NCBI RefSeq assembly: GCF_000242615.2 | Contig: NZ_KI912268.1 | Span: forward strand, 1,951,477-2,015,476 | Length of the DNA: 64,000 nt | From: Holophaga foetida DSM 6591 | Lineage (GTDB): Bacteria; Acidobacteriota; Holophagae; Holophagales; Holophagaceae | Direction: 5' to 3' | The notes under the pieces: model-generated | What the model was told of the DNA's origin: nothing | Databases searched by the model: none | The model's input: the letters and a program-made list of their open reading frames with translations, nothing else | Shown here: in pieces, positions 27,324 to 34,918 of the stretch | Layout: every line of letters begins with the position of its first letter | How positions within the stretch are numbered: the stretch's first letter is position 1 | Made by a program: the position numbers and the translations under genes

Positions 27324-27333
27324 CCCCTTCCTC
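27324..27333 (+). repeat. Target site duplication, left copy
   Basis: CCCCTTCCTC, identical to 28647-28656 on the other side of the insertion sequence. Ten bases fits ISAs1-family elements. Confidence 0.9.
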
Positions 27334-28646
27334 CAGGGCCACCGCATGATGGAATTATTAGATAGAGGTCGTCTCTCCATTGTGTGGGAATCCAAGCAAA
27401 GCAGCCATACGATAATCCGGCGACATGGCGGCCTGCATCCTGCGGAACTTGATGCTTCCCATGGGGTTCGGGTCCTGGCGGAGGAGATTCAGCACGATAT
27501 GGCGGAGGACCGCGCTGCACTCAGGGCCGCTCCCCTTCCGAGTCCGATTGGCATCTTCCCGAAATGCCACGTCTAGGACCCAGTGGAGCTTGTTCTCGAT
27601 GCCCCAATGATGGCGGGCGGCCGAACCAATAGCCTCGGCTTGGGTCATGGGCAAGGTGGTGATGTAGAACCGTTCTTCCAGGGCAGACTTGCCGTTGCGC
27701 AGCGATTCTGATTGGATTCGCACGATCGTCTCCAGCTTGGGCCATTCCAGGAGAATGCTCTCTGGAAGTTGCTCAACGGCATCCAGGGTGGTCACGCGGC
27801 GCCGCTCATTCCGACCACGTCGAGACTCCAAAGACTCGGCGCTGCCGTGAGCAGTGCCCACCAAATTGGCATCCAGACTTTCGAAGCACGCCTTGATGGC
27901 CTTGTGGAGGCGCTCCTGGTTGCCCTTGACGGCCAGAAGGTAGTCGGCCTTCTTCGCCACGATCCCCTTGGCGATTCCCTTCTGGCACCCCATGGCGTCG
28001 ATCGTCACGATGCACCCTTTCAGATCCAGAACCTTGAGGAGTGCGGGAATAGCTGTGATCTCGTTGCTCTTTTCGTTGACGGCGCATTGTCCAAGCACCA
28101 TATGGTTCGCAGAGGACCAAGCGCTGACCATGTGCAGGGCCGACTTACCGGCTGCAAGCGATGCCCGGAGCGTCTTGCCATCCAGGGCCACAACATCCCC
28201 AGGAACCTTCTTCCGTACGTCGCGAACCCAGGAGAGGAAGCACTCTGTGAAGGCCTTGGGGTCGAGCAGGATGAACACCCGGTTGATCGTATCGGCGCTT
28301 GGCACACCGTTGGGCAGCGTGAGGAAGGTCCTGAGCCAGGCCTCCTGCGACTTGGCGAAGCGGTGGATGTCCTCCCAGCTGTCAGCGCCACAGAGAACGG
28401 CCAGGACGGCGATGAGAATGATGTCGAGAAGGAGGTGCCGCTGACCACGCGTGCTCCGGGGATCGGGCAAGGATTCGAGGTGATCGGCGAGGGTTCTGGC
28501 TTTGGTTACCATGGACAGTTCTCCATGGAATGTCATGCCACACTTGATTATGAAGTACAAGTGTTATATGGGCCCGCACAGTTGATTTGCCAGCAATATG
28601 GCCCGATTTATTGCTTTTTTGATTATTTGTACATGCGGCGGCCCTG
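27334..28646 (-). mobile_element. ISAs1-family insertion sequence, 1313 bp
   Basis: The element is bounded by 15-bp terminal inverted repeats that differ at one base: CAGGGCCACCGCATG at the left and CAGGGCCGCCGCATG (reverse complement) at the right. It carries one transposase gene on the minus strand and sits between 10-bp direct repeats. Transposase frame, inverted repeats and target duplication are all intact, so insertion looks recent and the element may still be mobile. Confidence 0.93.
27358..28512 (-). CDS. ISAs1-family transposase
   Basis: A 384-residue DDE transposase. Landmarks: LPDPRSTRGQRHLLLDIILI near the N-terminus, VALDGKTLRAS (first catalytic Asp), IDAMGCQKGIA (second Asp), and HHWGIENKLHWVLDVAFRED (Glu region), all typical of the ISAs1/H-repeat group. 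ATG 28512 is preferred with GGAG eight bases upstream; upstream in-frame ATGs lack ribosome sites. Full length, no frameshift. Confidence 0.93.
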   Translation of the reverse strand: MVTKARTLADHLESLPDPRSTRGQRHLLLDIILIAVLAVLCGADSWEDIHRFAKSQEAWLRTFLTLPNGVPSADTINRVFILLDPKAFTECFLSWVRDVRKKVPGDVVALDGKTLRASLAAGKSALHMVSAWSSANHMVLGQCAVNEKSNEITAIPALLKVLDLKGCIVTIDAMGCQKGIAKGIVAKKADYLLAVKGNQERLHKAIKACFESLDANLVGTAHGSAESLESRRGRNERRRVTTLDAVEQLPESILLEWPKLETIVRIQSESLRNGKSALEERFYITTLPMTQAEAIGSAARHHWGIENKLHWVLDVAFREDANRTRKGSGPECSAVLRHIVLNLLRQDPNPMGSIKFRRMQAAMSPDYRMAALLGFPHNGETTSI

Positions 28647-28656
28647 CCCCTTCCTC
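28647..28656 (+). repeat. Target site duplication, right copy
   Basis: CCCCTTCCTC, matching 27324-27333. After it the TfoX-like frame resumes. Confidence 0.9.
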
Positions 28657-28836
28657 CCCTTCGGGGACGCCACCAAGCCCATGGCCTACTTCGAGCTGCC
28701 CGAGGAGCTTCTGGATGACCCGGAGGAACTGGCCCCGTGGGTGCGTGCGGCCATCCAGGTGGCCCAGAAGAAGGCGAAAAACAAGAAGAAGCAAAGCGGG
28801 CCGAAATACGGTTAGATTGCCCGCATTGGAGGTCCA

Positions 28837-29340
28837 TTGGCCGAAAACAAACTGCCTCGACCAACTTCTGGTCAGCTATACCCTCCGGTTCCCATACTCC
28901 ATGAGCCTGCGTCCACAGAAAAATTGTGGCGTTATATGGACTTTACCGTTCAGACATCATATGGACAATTAAAAAAATCACTGGGGAAACTTGATGAATG
29001 GAAATCTCGCGCTCACCTGTACCTAACCAAAGTGAATTACATCGACTATGAAACTGAAACATTTGAAGGTGGCGTAGCCGAAGTCGATATTACTCCCTTT
29101 TTTCATAAAAGGAAAAGCTTCGAGCACGAGAAAGAATTTCGAATCATCATTCGGCCATATCACGAAACACCTGAGCATATATTACCACCTGTTAATCTAA
29201 CATTACTCTTTGAGAATATTTATATCTCCCCATTGGCGCCAGTTTGGTTTAAGGTTTTAGTCTCCAATGTGCTAACCACGTATGGGTTAAATACCAACAT
29301 CGTTCATCATTCTGAACTTGAAAATGATCCAATCTTCTAG
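28837..29340 (+). CDS. DUF2971-like protein, probably internally deleted
   Basis: A 167-residue protein. The C-terminal part (YLTKVNYIDYETETFEGGVA; PFFHKRKSFEHEKEFRIII) resembles the end of DUF2971-type proteins, often found in defence and mobile regions. The N-terminal LWRYMDFT also looks like the start of such proteins. It runs directly into VQTSYGQLKKSL, which normally comes much later, so a middle segment appears lost without shifting the frame. TTG start with GGAGG four bases upstream, 21 bp after the TfoX-like stop. DNA is visibly AT-richer than the surroundings. Function unknown. Confidence 0.5.
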   Translation: MAENKLPRPTSGQLYPPVPILHEPASTEKLWRYMDFTVQTSYGQLKKSLGKLDEWKSRAHLYLTKVNYIDYETETFEGGVAEVDITPFFHKRKSFEHEKEFRIIIRPYHETPEHILPPVNLTLLFENIYISPLAPVWFKVLVSNVLTTYGLNTNIVHHSELENDPIF

Positions 29341-29369
29341 GTATACAACACACGCAACCCAACCAATCG

Positions 29370-29401
29370 TTCAACCCGGCCCCAACAACCACGATCTTCC
29401 A
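29370..29401 (+). repeat. Direct repeat, left copy, flanking the toxin-antitoxin pair
   Basis: A 32-bp sequence beginning TTCAACCCGGCCCCAACA that matches 30102-30133 at 28 of 32 positions. The two copies bracket the toxin-antitoxin module 732 bp apart. Confidence 0.6.
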
Positions 29402-29509
29402 CCTCCCCCATGCATCCCGCTTTCTCCTCCCCTTCGCTCATCCCACCGACTGCTGGCCTAGTTGTCTCCTTTCGATAGCCCGCCCTGCTCTTTTCATGAC
29501 CTGTTTGCC

Positions 29510-29537
29510 TTGCGCGTCCAAACAATTGTGATACATT
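29510..29537 (+). promoter_or_regulatory. Candidate promoter of the toxin-antitoxin operon
   Basis: TTGCGC (29510-29515), 16-nt spacer, TACATT (29532-29537), about 20 nt before the toxin ATG. RHH antitoxins usually autorepress such promoters. Confidence 0.45.
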
Positions 29538-29556
29538 TAAGAGGGGAGGGCCGTGA

Positions 29557-29805
29557 ATGAAACTCCTCTGGGGACAACGCAACTTAGAAAAGGTCCAAGC
29601 CCATAAGCTTGAACCTAGCGAGGTCGAGTCAGCATTCGATGCTGATGATTGGGCCACTGCGGCAAGTGAAAAGCCCTATCGCATTGTTGGCGAAGGCACA
29701 TCTCATACAAGCCGATTGATCCGAGTCATCTTCGCCGAAACGGACGATGGGTTGTATCCCATCACGGCTTTCCCAATTCATCGCCGGCAAAGGAGGACCC
29801 CATGA
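29557..29805 (+). CDS. BrnT-like toxin of a type II toxin-antitoxin module
   Basis: An 82-residue protein with the layout of BrnT-family RNase toxins: MKLLWGQRNLEKVQAHKLEP (Trp and Lys/His segment), a Glu/Asp-rich centre, and YRIVGEG...LIRVIFAETDD in the C-terminal strands. It ends in a basic HRRQRRTP tail. It is upstream of, and overlaps by ATGA, a ribbon-helix-helix protein, the usual toxin-first order for BrnTA. Ribosome site GGGGAGGG is about eight bases from the ATG. Confidence 0.7.
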   Translation: MKLLWGQRNLEKVQAHKLEPSEVESAFDADDWATAASEKPYRIVGEGTSHTSRLIRVIFAETDDGLYPITAFPIHRRQRRTP

Positions 29806-30074
29806 CTGCAAATAAAAAACCATCGTTCAAAGAACTTGAAGCCAACTTCGAAGAGGAAGCGGCCTGGGCTGAGAAGAAATATGGCCCTCAAGTTGTTGGC
29901 CGCCTCACCAAGCCGGGGCGTCCGCCAAAAGGTTCCACCATTGAACCAACGACCCCCCACTCGCTTCGAGTGCAGGAAAGCATCTGGCAAGCGTTAACCA
30001 TCAAAGCACAAAAGGCAGGCCTGACTGTAAACCAGGCCGCACAACTGGCCATTCTCGAATGGTCAAACCGCTAA
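29802..30074 (+). CDS. Ribbon-helix-helix antitoxin (BrnA-like)
   Basis: A 90-residue protein. A charged N-terminal part (KELEANFEEEAAWAEKKYG), probably toxin-binding, is followed by GRPPKGSTIEPTTPHSLRVQ and a helical end (WQALTIKAQKAGLTVNQAAQ) fitting a CopG/RHH DNA-binding domain. It overlaps the toxin gene by four bases, indicating coupled translation. It likely neutralises the toxin and represses the operon. Confidence 0.7.
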   Translation: MTANKKPSFKELEANFEEEAAWAEKKYGPQVVGRLTKPGRPPKGSTIEPTTPHSLRVQESIWQALTIKAQKAGLTVNQAAQLAILEWSNR

Positions 30075-30101
30075 ATGAACGCGGTTCCGGCCTATCTTCC
30101 A

Positions 30102-30133
30102 TTCAACCCGACCCCAACAGCCACGATTTACCA
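30102..30133 (+). repeat. Direct repeat, right copy
   Basis: TTCAACCCGACCCCAACA... ; 28 of 32 bases identical to 29370-29401. It lies 27 bp after the antitoxin stop. Confidence 0.6.
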
Positions 30134-30180
30134 ATCTTCTTCAAACGCCCCGATCAGGCCTTAGCCGCCAGCACTTCAAC

Positions 30181-31071
30181 TCACCTCACCCCGACCACCA
30201 GCGCCACCCCCAGCGTCAGGATCACCACCGCCACCACCATCCTGTGGGTGATGGTCTCCTTGAAGAAGAGGCGTCCAGAGACGATGGCGCAGGCCATGCC
30301 GAGCCCCCGGCGCACCGTCTCGTTGAGCCCTGCGGGGACATGGCGGAGAGACTCGATCTGGACCGCGATCACGGCAGCGCCCATCACGGCCACGGTGAGC
30401 CCGAGCCCGGGACACCCAGCCAGCGCCCGAGCCTTCTGGAGCGTGGGTGGCAGCTTCCCCGAAACCACGAAGAAGAAACTGAAGATCAGCCCCACACATA
30501 GGGTCAAGGCCGGAGCGTACCAGACTCCCGCACCATAGGCGAAGGCGGTCTGATCCATGAGGGCCGTGCAGCTCCAGGCCACGGAGGCCCCCAGCATCAG
30601 GGGCACCCCGGGCTCCCGAAGGAAGCCCTTGAATCCGTGCCACTGGGGCGACTTGGCCCCCAGCACCAAGGCACCGCCCACCACCAGGAAGGCGCCGAAG
30701 ACCTGGGGCAGGCCTGGCACCTGATGGCGGAAGGCCCAGCCGAGCAGGGTCGTCATGACCGGGGTCAGGCTCAGCAGGGGAATGGTCAAGCTCATGGGCG
30801 AGCGGTGCAGGGCCTGCATGAAGCAGAATAAACCCACCGCGTTGAGGGTGGCGGAGCCCAGCATGGGGAGGCAGGCCATGGGCGGCAGGATGAAAGGGCC
30901 CACGAAAGCCGCATAGAGCGCCAGAAGCGGGGCTTCCGCCAAGGGCAGCAGCACGACGACCACCATGGGATCCACTCGCCGCATGAGGGCCTTCTGTCCC
31001 ACATCCATCGCGCCCCAGCCGAAGGAGGCGATCAAAGTCAGAACGATGCCGAGGGTGCTGATGGAAGTCAA
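30181..31071 (-). CDS. EamA/DMT-superfamily transporter
   Basis: A 296-residue inner-membrane protein with about ten hydrophobic segments and two EamA-like halves (SISTLGIVLTLIASFGWGAM; MTTLLGWAFRHQVPGLPQVF; GVPLMLGASVAWSCTALMDQ; ITHRMVVAVVILTLGVALVV). Such carriers export metabolites or amino acids; the substrate is unknown. TTG 31071 is preferred: it overlaps the nuoF stop (TTGA) and a G-rich ribosome site lies upstream. The open frame extends further, but inside nuoF. Confidence 0.85.
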   Translation of the reverse strand: MTSISTLGIVLTLIASFGWGAMDVGQKALMRRVDPMVVVVLLPLAEAPLLALYAAFVGPFILPPMACLPMLGSATLNAVGLFCFMQALHRSPMSLTIPLLSLTPVMTTLLGWAFRHQVPGLPQVFGAFLVVGGALVLGAKSPQWHGFKGFLREPGVPLMLGASVAWSCTALMDQTAFAYGAGVWYAPALTLCVGLIFSFFFVVSGKLPPTLQKARALAGCPGLGLTVAVMGAAVIAVQIESLRHVPAGLNETVRRGLGMACAIVSGRLFFKETITHRMVVAVVILTLGVALVVGVR

Positions 31072-32435
31072 TGCGCCCCCAGGCTGGCCAGAAGCGGAGT
31101 CCCGGTGACCAGACAGGTCTTCTGCCGGATGTGGTGCTCGAACTCGGGACGGAAGAGCCGCAGGGCGGATTCCAGGGGCCCGCAGGCCGCATCCCCCAGG
31201 GGGCAGAGGGTGCGCATGTTGATCCGCGGCACCAGGCTTTCCAGGAGGGGAAGATCCTCCTCGCGCCCCTGCCCAGCCTCGATGCGGGTCAGGATCTTGG
31301 TGACCCAGTTGCAGCCCTCCCGGCAGGGCGTGCACTGGCCGCAACTCTCGTGCGCGTAGAAGCGCAGTAGACGCAGGGTGGCCTGCACCATGCAGGTGCT
31401 CTCATCCATGGCGATGATGCCCCCGGATCCGGCCATGGAGCCCCGGGCCTTCACGGTATCGAAGTCCATGGGGCAGTCGAAGGCGCTCGCATCCCACATG
31501 GGGGCGCTGGCGCCCCCCGGGATGATGGCCTTGATCTTCCGCCCCGTGCTGGAGCCCCCCCCCAGGTCATTGAGGATGAAATCCAGGGGCAGTCCCAGGG
31601 GCAGTTCGTACAGGCCGGGGCGTTTCACATGGCCCGAGAGCCCGAAGATCCGGGTGCCGGTGTTTCCGGGCGTGCCCAGCTTGGCGTATTCGTCTCCGCC
31701 CATGCGGAGGATCGGCGGCATCGCCGCGAGGGTCTCCACGTTGTTGACGGTGGTGGGCTGGCCGAAGGCACCCTTGACGGCCGGGAAGGGGGGCTTCACC
31801 CGGGGTTCGCCCCGGCGCCCCTCCAGACTGTTGAGGAGAGCCGTCTCTTCGCCGCAGATATAGGCCCCGGCTCCACGATAGGTGAGGATATCGAAGTCGA
31901 AGCCCGAGCCCAGGATGTCCCTGCCCAGGTAGCCCGCCTCCCGGGCCTGCTGGAGGGCGGCATCCAGCTTGTCCACCAGCCACTTGAACTCGCCCCGCAC
32001 ATAGATGAAGCCCAGCTTGCAGCCCATGGCCCAGCCCGCGATGACCAGCCCCTCAATGAGCTGATGGGGGTTGTATTCCATGATGGCCCGGTCCTTGAAC
32101 GTGCCGGGCTCCCCTTCGTCGGCGTTGCAGACCACGTAGCGGGTGAGCTTCCTGTCCTCGATGTCCTTGGGCATGAAGGTCCACTTGAGCCCCGTGGGGA
32201 AGCCCGCCCCGCCACGCCCCCGGATGCCCGAGGTCTTCACCTCGGCGGTAACGGCGGAGGGCTCCATCTTCAGGGCCTTGCGCAGTGCCACGTAGCCTTC
32301 GTGCTTCTGCTCGTAGGTGCGCAGCTGCCAGTTCTCCAGCTCCCCGGCGCCCCGCAGCATGAGGTTGGGATACCTGCCGGAGCCGAAGCCATCGAAGGTG
32401 TAGGACTGGGGATCGGGCTTGGTGCGGATCGCCAT
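31068..32435 (-). CDS. nuoF: NADH-quinone oxidoreductase subunit F (NADH/FMN-binding)
   Basis: A 455-residue flavoprotein. NADH-binding glycine motif SGIRGRGGAGFPTGLKW, FMN region CNADEGEPGTFKDRAIMEYN, and the 4Fe-4S ligands in ESCGQCTPCREG and a later Cys (LCPLGDAACG). It is the NADH dehydrogenase module of complex I or of related NAD-linked hydrogenases and formate dehydrogenases. ATG 32435 overlaps the nuoE stop (TGATG). Only nuoE and nuoF are present here, so the partner complex cannot be named. Confidence 0.95.
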   Translation of the reverse strand: MAIRTKPDPQSYTFDGFGSGRYPNLMLRGAGELENWQLRTYEQKHEGYVALRKALKMEPSAVTAEVKTSGIRGRGGAGFPTGLKWTFMPKDIEDRKLTRYVVCNADEGEPGTFKDRAIMEYNPHQLIEGLVIAGWAMGCKLGFIYVRGEFKWLVDKLDAALQQAREAGYLGRDILGSGFDFDILTYRGAGAYICGEETALLNSLEGRRGEPRVKPPFPAVKGAFGQPTTVNNVETLAAMPPILRMGGDEYAKLGTPGNTGTRIFGLSGHVKRPGLYELPLGLPLDFILNDLGGGSSTGRKIKAIIPGGASAPMWDASAFDCPMDFDTVKARGSMAGSGGIIAMDESTCMVQATLRLLRFYAHESCGQCTPCREGCNWVTKILTRIEAGQGREEDLPLLESLVPRINMRTLCPLGDAACGPLESALRLFRPEFEHHIRQKTCLVTGTPLLASLGAH

Positions 32436-33004
32436 CACTTCCCCCACTCGGGCACATCGCCGCACCGGCAGGCCTCGATGATCTGGTCGAGGCGGGCATC
32501 ATCCACAAACTCGTCGTAGGTCTCCTGGTTCACCTGAAGGCAGGGCCCGCTGCCGCAGGAGCCCAGGCACTCCACCTCCTCCACGCTCCAGAGGCCATCT
32601 GGGCTAACCTCGCCGGGGTGGACCTTCAGCCTTTCGCAGAGGCGCTCGAAGAGCTGGGCGCCCCCACGCAGGGCGCAGCAGAGGTTGGTGCATACCTGGA
32701 TGTGGAAGCGGCCGACGGGTTTCTTCTGATACATGGTGTAGAAGGTGGCGACACCGTAGACATGCCCTTCTGGGATCTGGAGCACCCGAGCCACCGCCTT
32801 CATGGCTGCCAGACTGGTGAAGCCCATGTCCTCCTGGGCCACATAGAGAGCCGGAAGGGTGGCGGCCAGAGGATCCGGGTATTTCACCATCAGGGCCCGG
32901 ATGGCCTCCTCAGCCCGGGAACTCAGGGTTTCGCGATCACCTCGGGGCAGACGCTCCCCAGGGGCTAAAGGACGTCCGCTCGGCTCGGGCACTGGATGGC
33001 TCAT
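32435..33004 (-). CDS. nuoE: NADH-quinone oxidoreductase subunit E (2Fe-2S)
   Basis: A 189-residue thioredoxin-like 2Fe-2S protein. Cluster ligands lie in CTNLCC and VECLGSCGSGPC. The segment ATFYTMYQKKPVGRF is strongly conserved. It transfers electrons from the NuoF flavin. Translationally coupled to nuoF. ATG 33004 gives the normal length; its ribosome site is weak. Divergent from the chemoreceptor genes. Confidence 0.95.
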   Translation of the reverse strand: MSHPVPEPSGRPLAPGERLPRGDRETLSSRAEEAIRALMVKYPDPLAATLPALYVAQEDMGFTSLAAMKAVARVLQIPEGHVYGVATFYTMYQKKPVGRFHIQVCTNLCCALRGGAQLFERLCERLKVHPGEVSPDGLWSVEEVECLGSCGSGPCLQVNQETYDEFVDDARLDQIIEACRCGDVPEWGK

Positions 33005-33166
33005 GGGGCACTCACGTTGAGCTAACAGCTTAGCGCCATCACGAGGGCTTCCTCCCACCCATTCCGTGTGAAACCCAGACATTCCCTCCAGAGCCACGGC
33101 CTTGCTTTCGCTGTTCAGAACCGTAAGTTCCATGCAGACTTTGAATCTCACCCAAAAGGAGAAACA

Positions 33167-34759
33167 ATGGTCAGCACTTGGTTCCGGGATCTCGCGGTGA
33201 GACGGAAGATCGCCATGGTCATCGGCGTCCTCTCCCTGGTGATGGTGGTCGTACTGGCCTTCGCCCTGAGGGAGGTGTACGCCGCCAAGCAACGCGCTGA
33301 AGCAATGTATCACCAAGACCTCATCTCCACGGGGGATCTCACCACGGTCCGGACAGCAGGGCTCAGATCCATGACCGCTCTATACCGGCACTGGCGCGCG
33401 GCAAGCCCAGCGGAAGCCGCCCAGCAGGAAGCCATCATGTCCGAGGTGGACGTTCAGTTCGACGAAGCATGGGCTCGGTACGAGAAGACCCTTGCCACCC
33501 CACTGGCCCGAGAAGCTGCCCCCAAGTATCGCGAATTGGCGCTGCAGCAGCGACAGGCCAGGCAGGAGTCCATGGCTGCATCCAAAAAAGGTCAGATGGA
33601 GCTCGCAAAGCAGATCATGCGCGAACGCTCGGATCCCTTGGAAAAGGACCTCGGCCCCGTGGGTGGCCAGCTCGTGAAGGAGGGTGCCCGGCACGCGGCT
33701 GAAGCCCTCAAGTCTGGGGATATCGCAGCGCAGCGGGGGATCATCATCGGCATCGTCCTGGCGGCCATCGGCATTGCCCTGGGCGCCCTCATGGGCTGGG
33801 GCCTGGTCAAAGGGATAGATGAGCCCTTGCGCACCTTCGGAGAGGTCATGGACAAGGTGGCGACGGGCGATCTCACCGTCCAGGTGACCATGGCGCGGAA
33901 GGACGAGTTCGGGCGGCTGGCTCAAGGGCTTGACGCCATGGTGAACCAGCTGCGCCACCTGATGCAGGGCATCCGCCAGGGGGTGGAAGGCGTGGCCAGC
34001 GGCGCCACCCAGCTCTCCGCCTCCGCTGAGGAGATGGCCACCACTTCCAACGAGATCGCCAGGAGCGCGGAGACCCAGCGGAACGGGTCCGAGGCCATGG
34101 TGGCAGCGGTGGGCGAACTCTCAGCCTCCATCGAGGAAGTCAACCGGGGAGCCCAGTCCTCCCTGGGACGCCTGGAGGAGGCCCAGGAGGCCACCCTGAA
34201 GGGGGACCGGTCCGGGCAGGCCACCCATGAAGCCATGCAGGGCATCACCGCAACCGCCGGGCAGATCGCCAAGGCGGTCAGCGTCATCCAGGAGATCGCC
34301 CAGCAGACCAACCTGCTATCCCTCAATGCTGCCATCGAGGCGGCCAAGGCAGGCGAACACGGCAAGGGATTCGCCGTGGTCGCCGAGGAGGTGCGCAAAC
34401 TCGCGGAACGCAGCTCTGTCTCGGCCAAGGAGATCGCCCGCTACATCGAGGAGGCCAACCAGGCCATCCACAATGGCAGCAGCACCGTGGCGACCACCGT
34501 CGAGATCCTCAAGCAGATCCGCTCGGTGCTGGACGACTTCGCCGCCTCCACCCGCCAAGCCGCCGCCGCAACCGCCGAGCAGGCGAGCGCCGGAAACGAC
34601 GTGGCTCGCCAAGTGGAGGGGAATGCCCAGGAGGCCATCGCCATCGCCTCGGCCATCACCGAGATGTCCGCCACTACCACCGAGGTGGCAAGAACCTCCG
34701 CCGACCTGCACCAGTTAGCCGAAGGACTCCAGGTCCAGATCGGGAGATTCAGCATCTGA
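33167..34759 (+). CDS. Methyl-accepting chemotaxis protein 1
   Basis: A 530-residue chemoreceptor. First membrane helix at about 13-33, a periplasmic four-helix-bundle sensor, second helix at about 188-208 ([20 protein letters not shown]), HAMP domain, and the cytoplasmic signalling coiled coil with the hairpin tip [26 protein letters not shown] precedes ATG 33167. It is the first of three tandem receptors. Its signalling half is nearly identical at DNA level to that of the next gene. Confidence 0.95.
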   Translation: MVSTWFRDLAVRRKIAMVIGVLSLVMVVVLAFALREVYAAKQRAEAMYHQDLISTGDLTTVRTAGLRSMTALYRHWRAASPAEAAQQEAIMSEVDVQFDEAWARYEKTLATPLAREAAPKYRELALQQRQARQESMAASKKGQMELAKQIMRERSDPLEKDLGPVGGQLVKEGARHAAEALKSGDIAAQRGIIIGIVLAAIGIALGALMGWGLVKGIDEPLRTFGEVMDKVATGDLTVQVTMARKDEFGRLAQGLDAMVNQLRHLMQGIRQGVEGVASGATQLSASAEEMATTSNEIARSAETQRNGSEAMVAAVGELSASIEEVNRGAQSSLGRLEEAQEATLKGDRSGQATHEAMQGITATAGQIAKAVSVIQEIAQQTNLLSLNAAIEAAKAGEHGKGFAVVAEEVRKLAERSSVSAKEIARYIEEANQAIHNGSSTVATTVEILKQIRSVLDDFAASTRQAAAATAEQASAGNDVARQVEGNAQEAIAIASAITEMSATTTEVARTSADLHQLAEGLQVQIGRFSI

Positions 34760-34794
34760 GCGGCCTGCCAGCCCGAGTTCCGACAGTGCCCATC

Positions 34795-34818
34795 CAGCCC
34801 CGAAAGGGGCTGTTCTTT
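34795..34818 (+). terminator. Terminator after chemoreceptor 1
   Basis: CAGCCCC/GGGGCTG stem with a GAAA tetraloop followed by TTCTTT. Confidence 0.75.
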
Positions 34819-34918
34819 CAGCAGCCCACACCCTGGAACTCAGTTCATCCACCGGGAAGGTCGAATAGTCAATGCAGGGATACAAGTAGGACATTTCCGT
34901 CCATGAAGGGGAAACGCC

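Larger units (their letters stand above)
27130..28815 (+). pseudogene. TfoX N-domain protein, interrupted by an ISAs1-family element
   Basis: The intact gene would encode 120 residues. The 5' part (27130-27333) reads SSRTMFGGLMIYAEGLPFAL, then YFKVDESNRPGFEARGQGPFL, the hallmark of TfoX N-terminal domains. The 3' part (28657-28815) continues PFGDATKPMAYFELPEELLD to a Lys-rich end. Removing the insertion sequence and one copy of the 10-bp target duplication joins both in frame. TfoX-N proteins are linked to competence regulation in some bacteria, though most are uncharacterised. GAGG lies five bases before ATG 27130. The gene is inactive as it stands. Confidence 0.9.
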
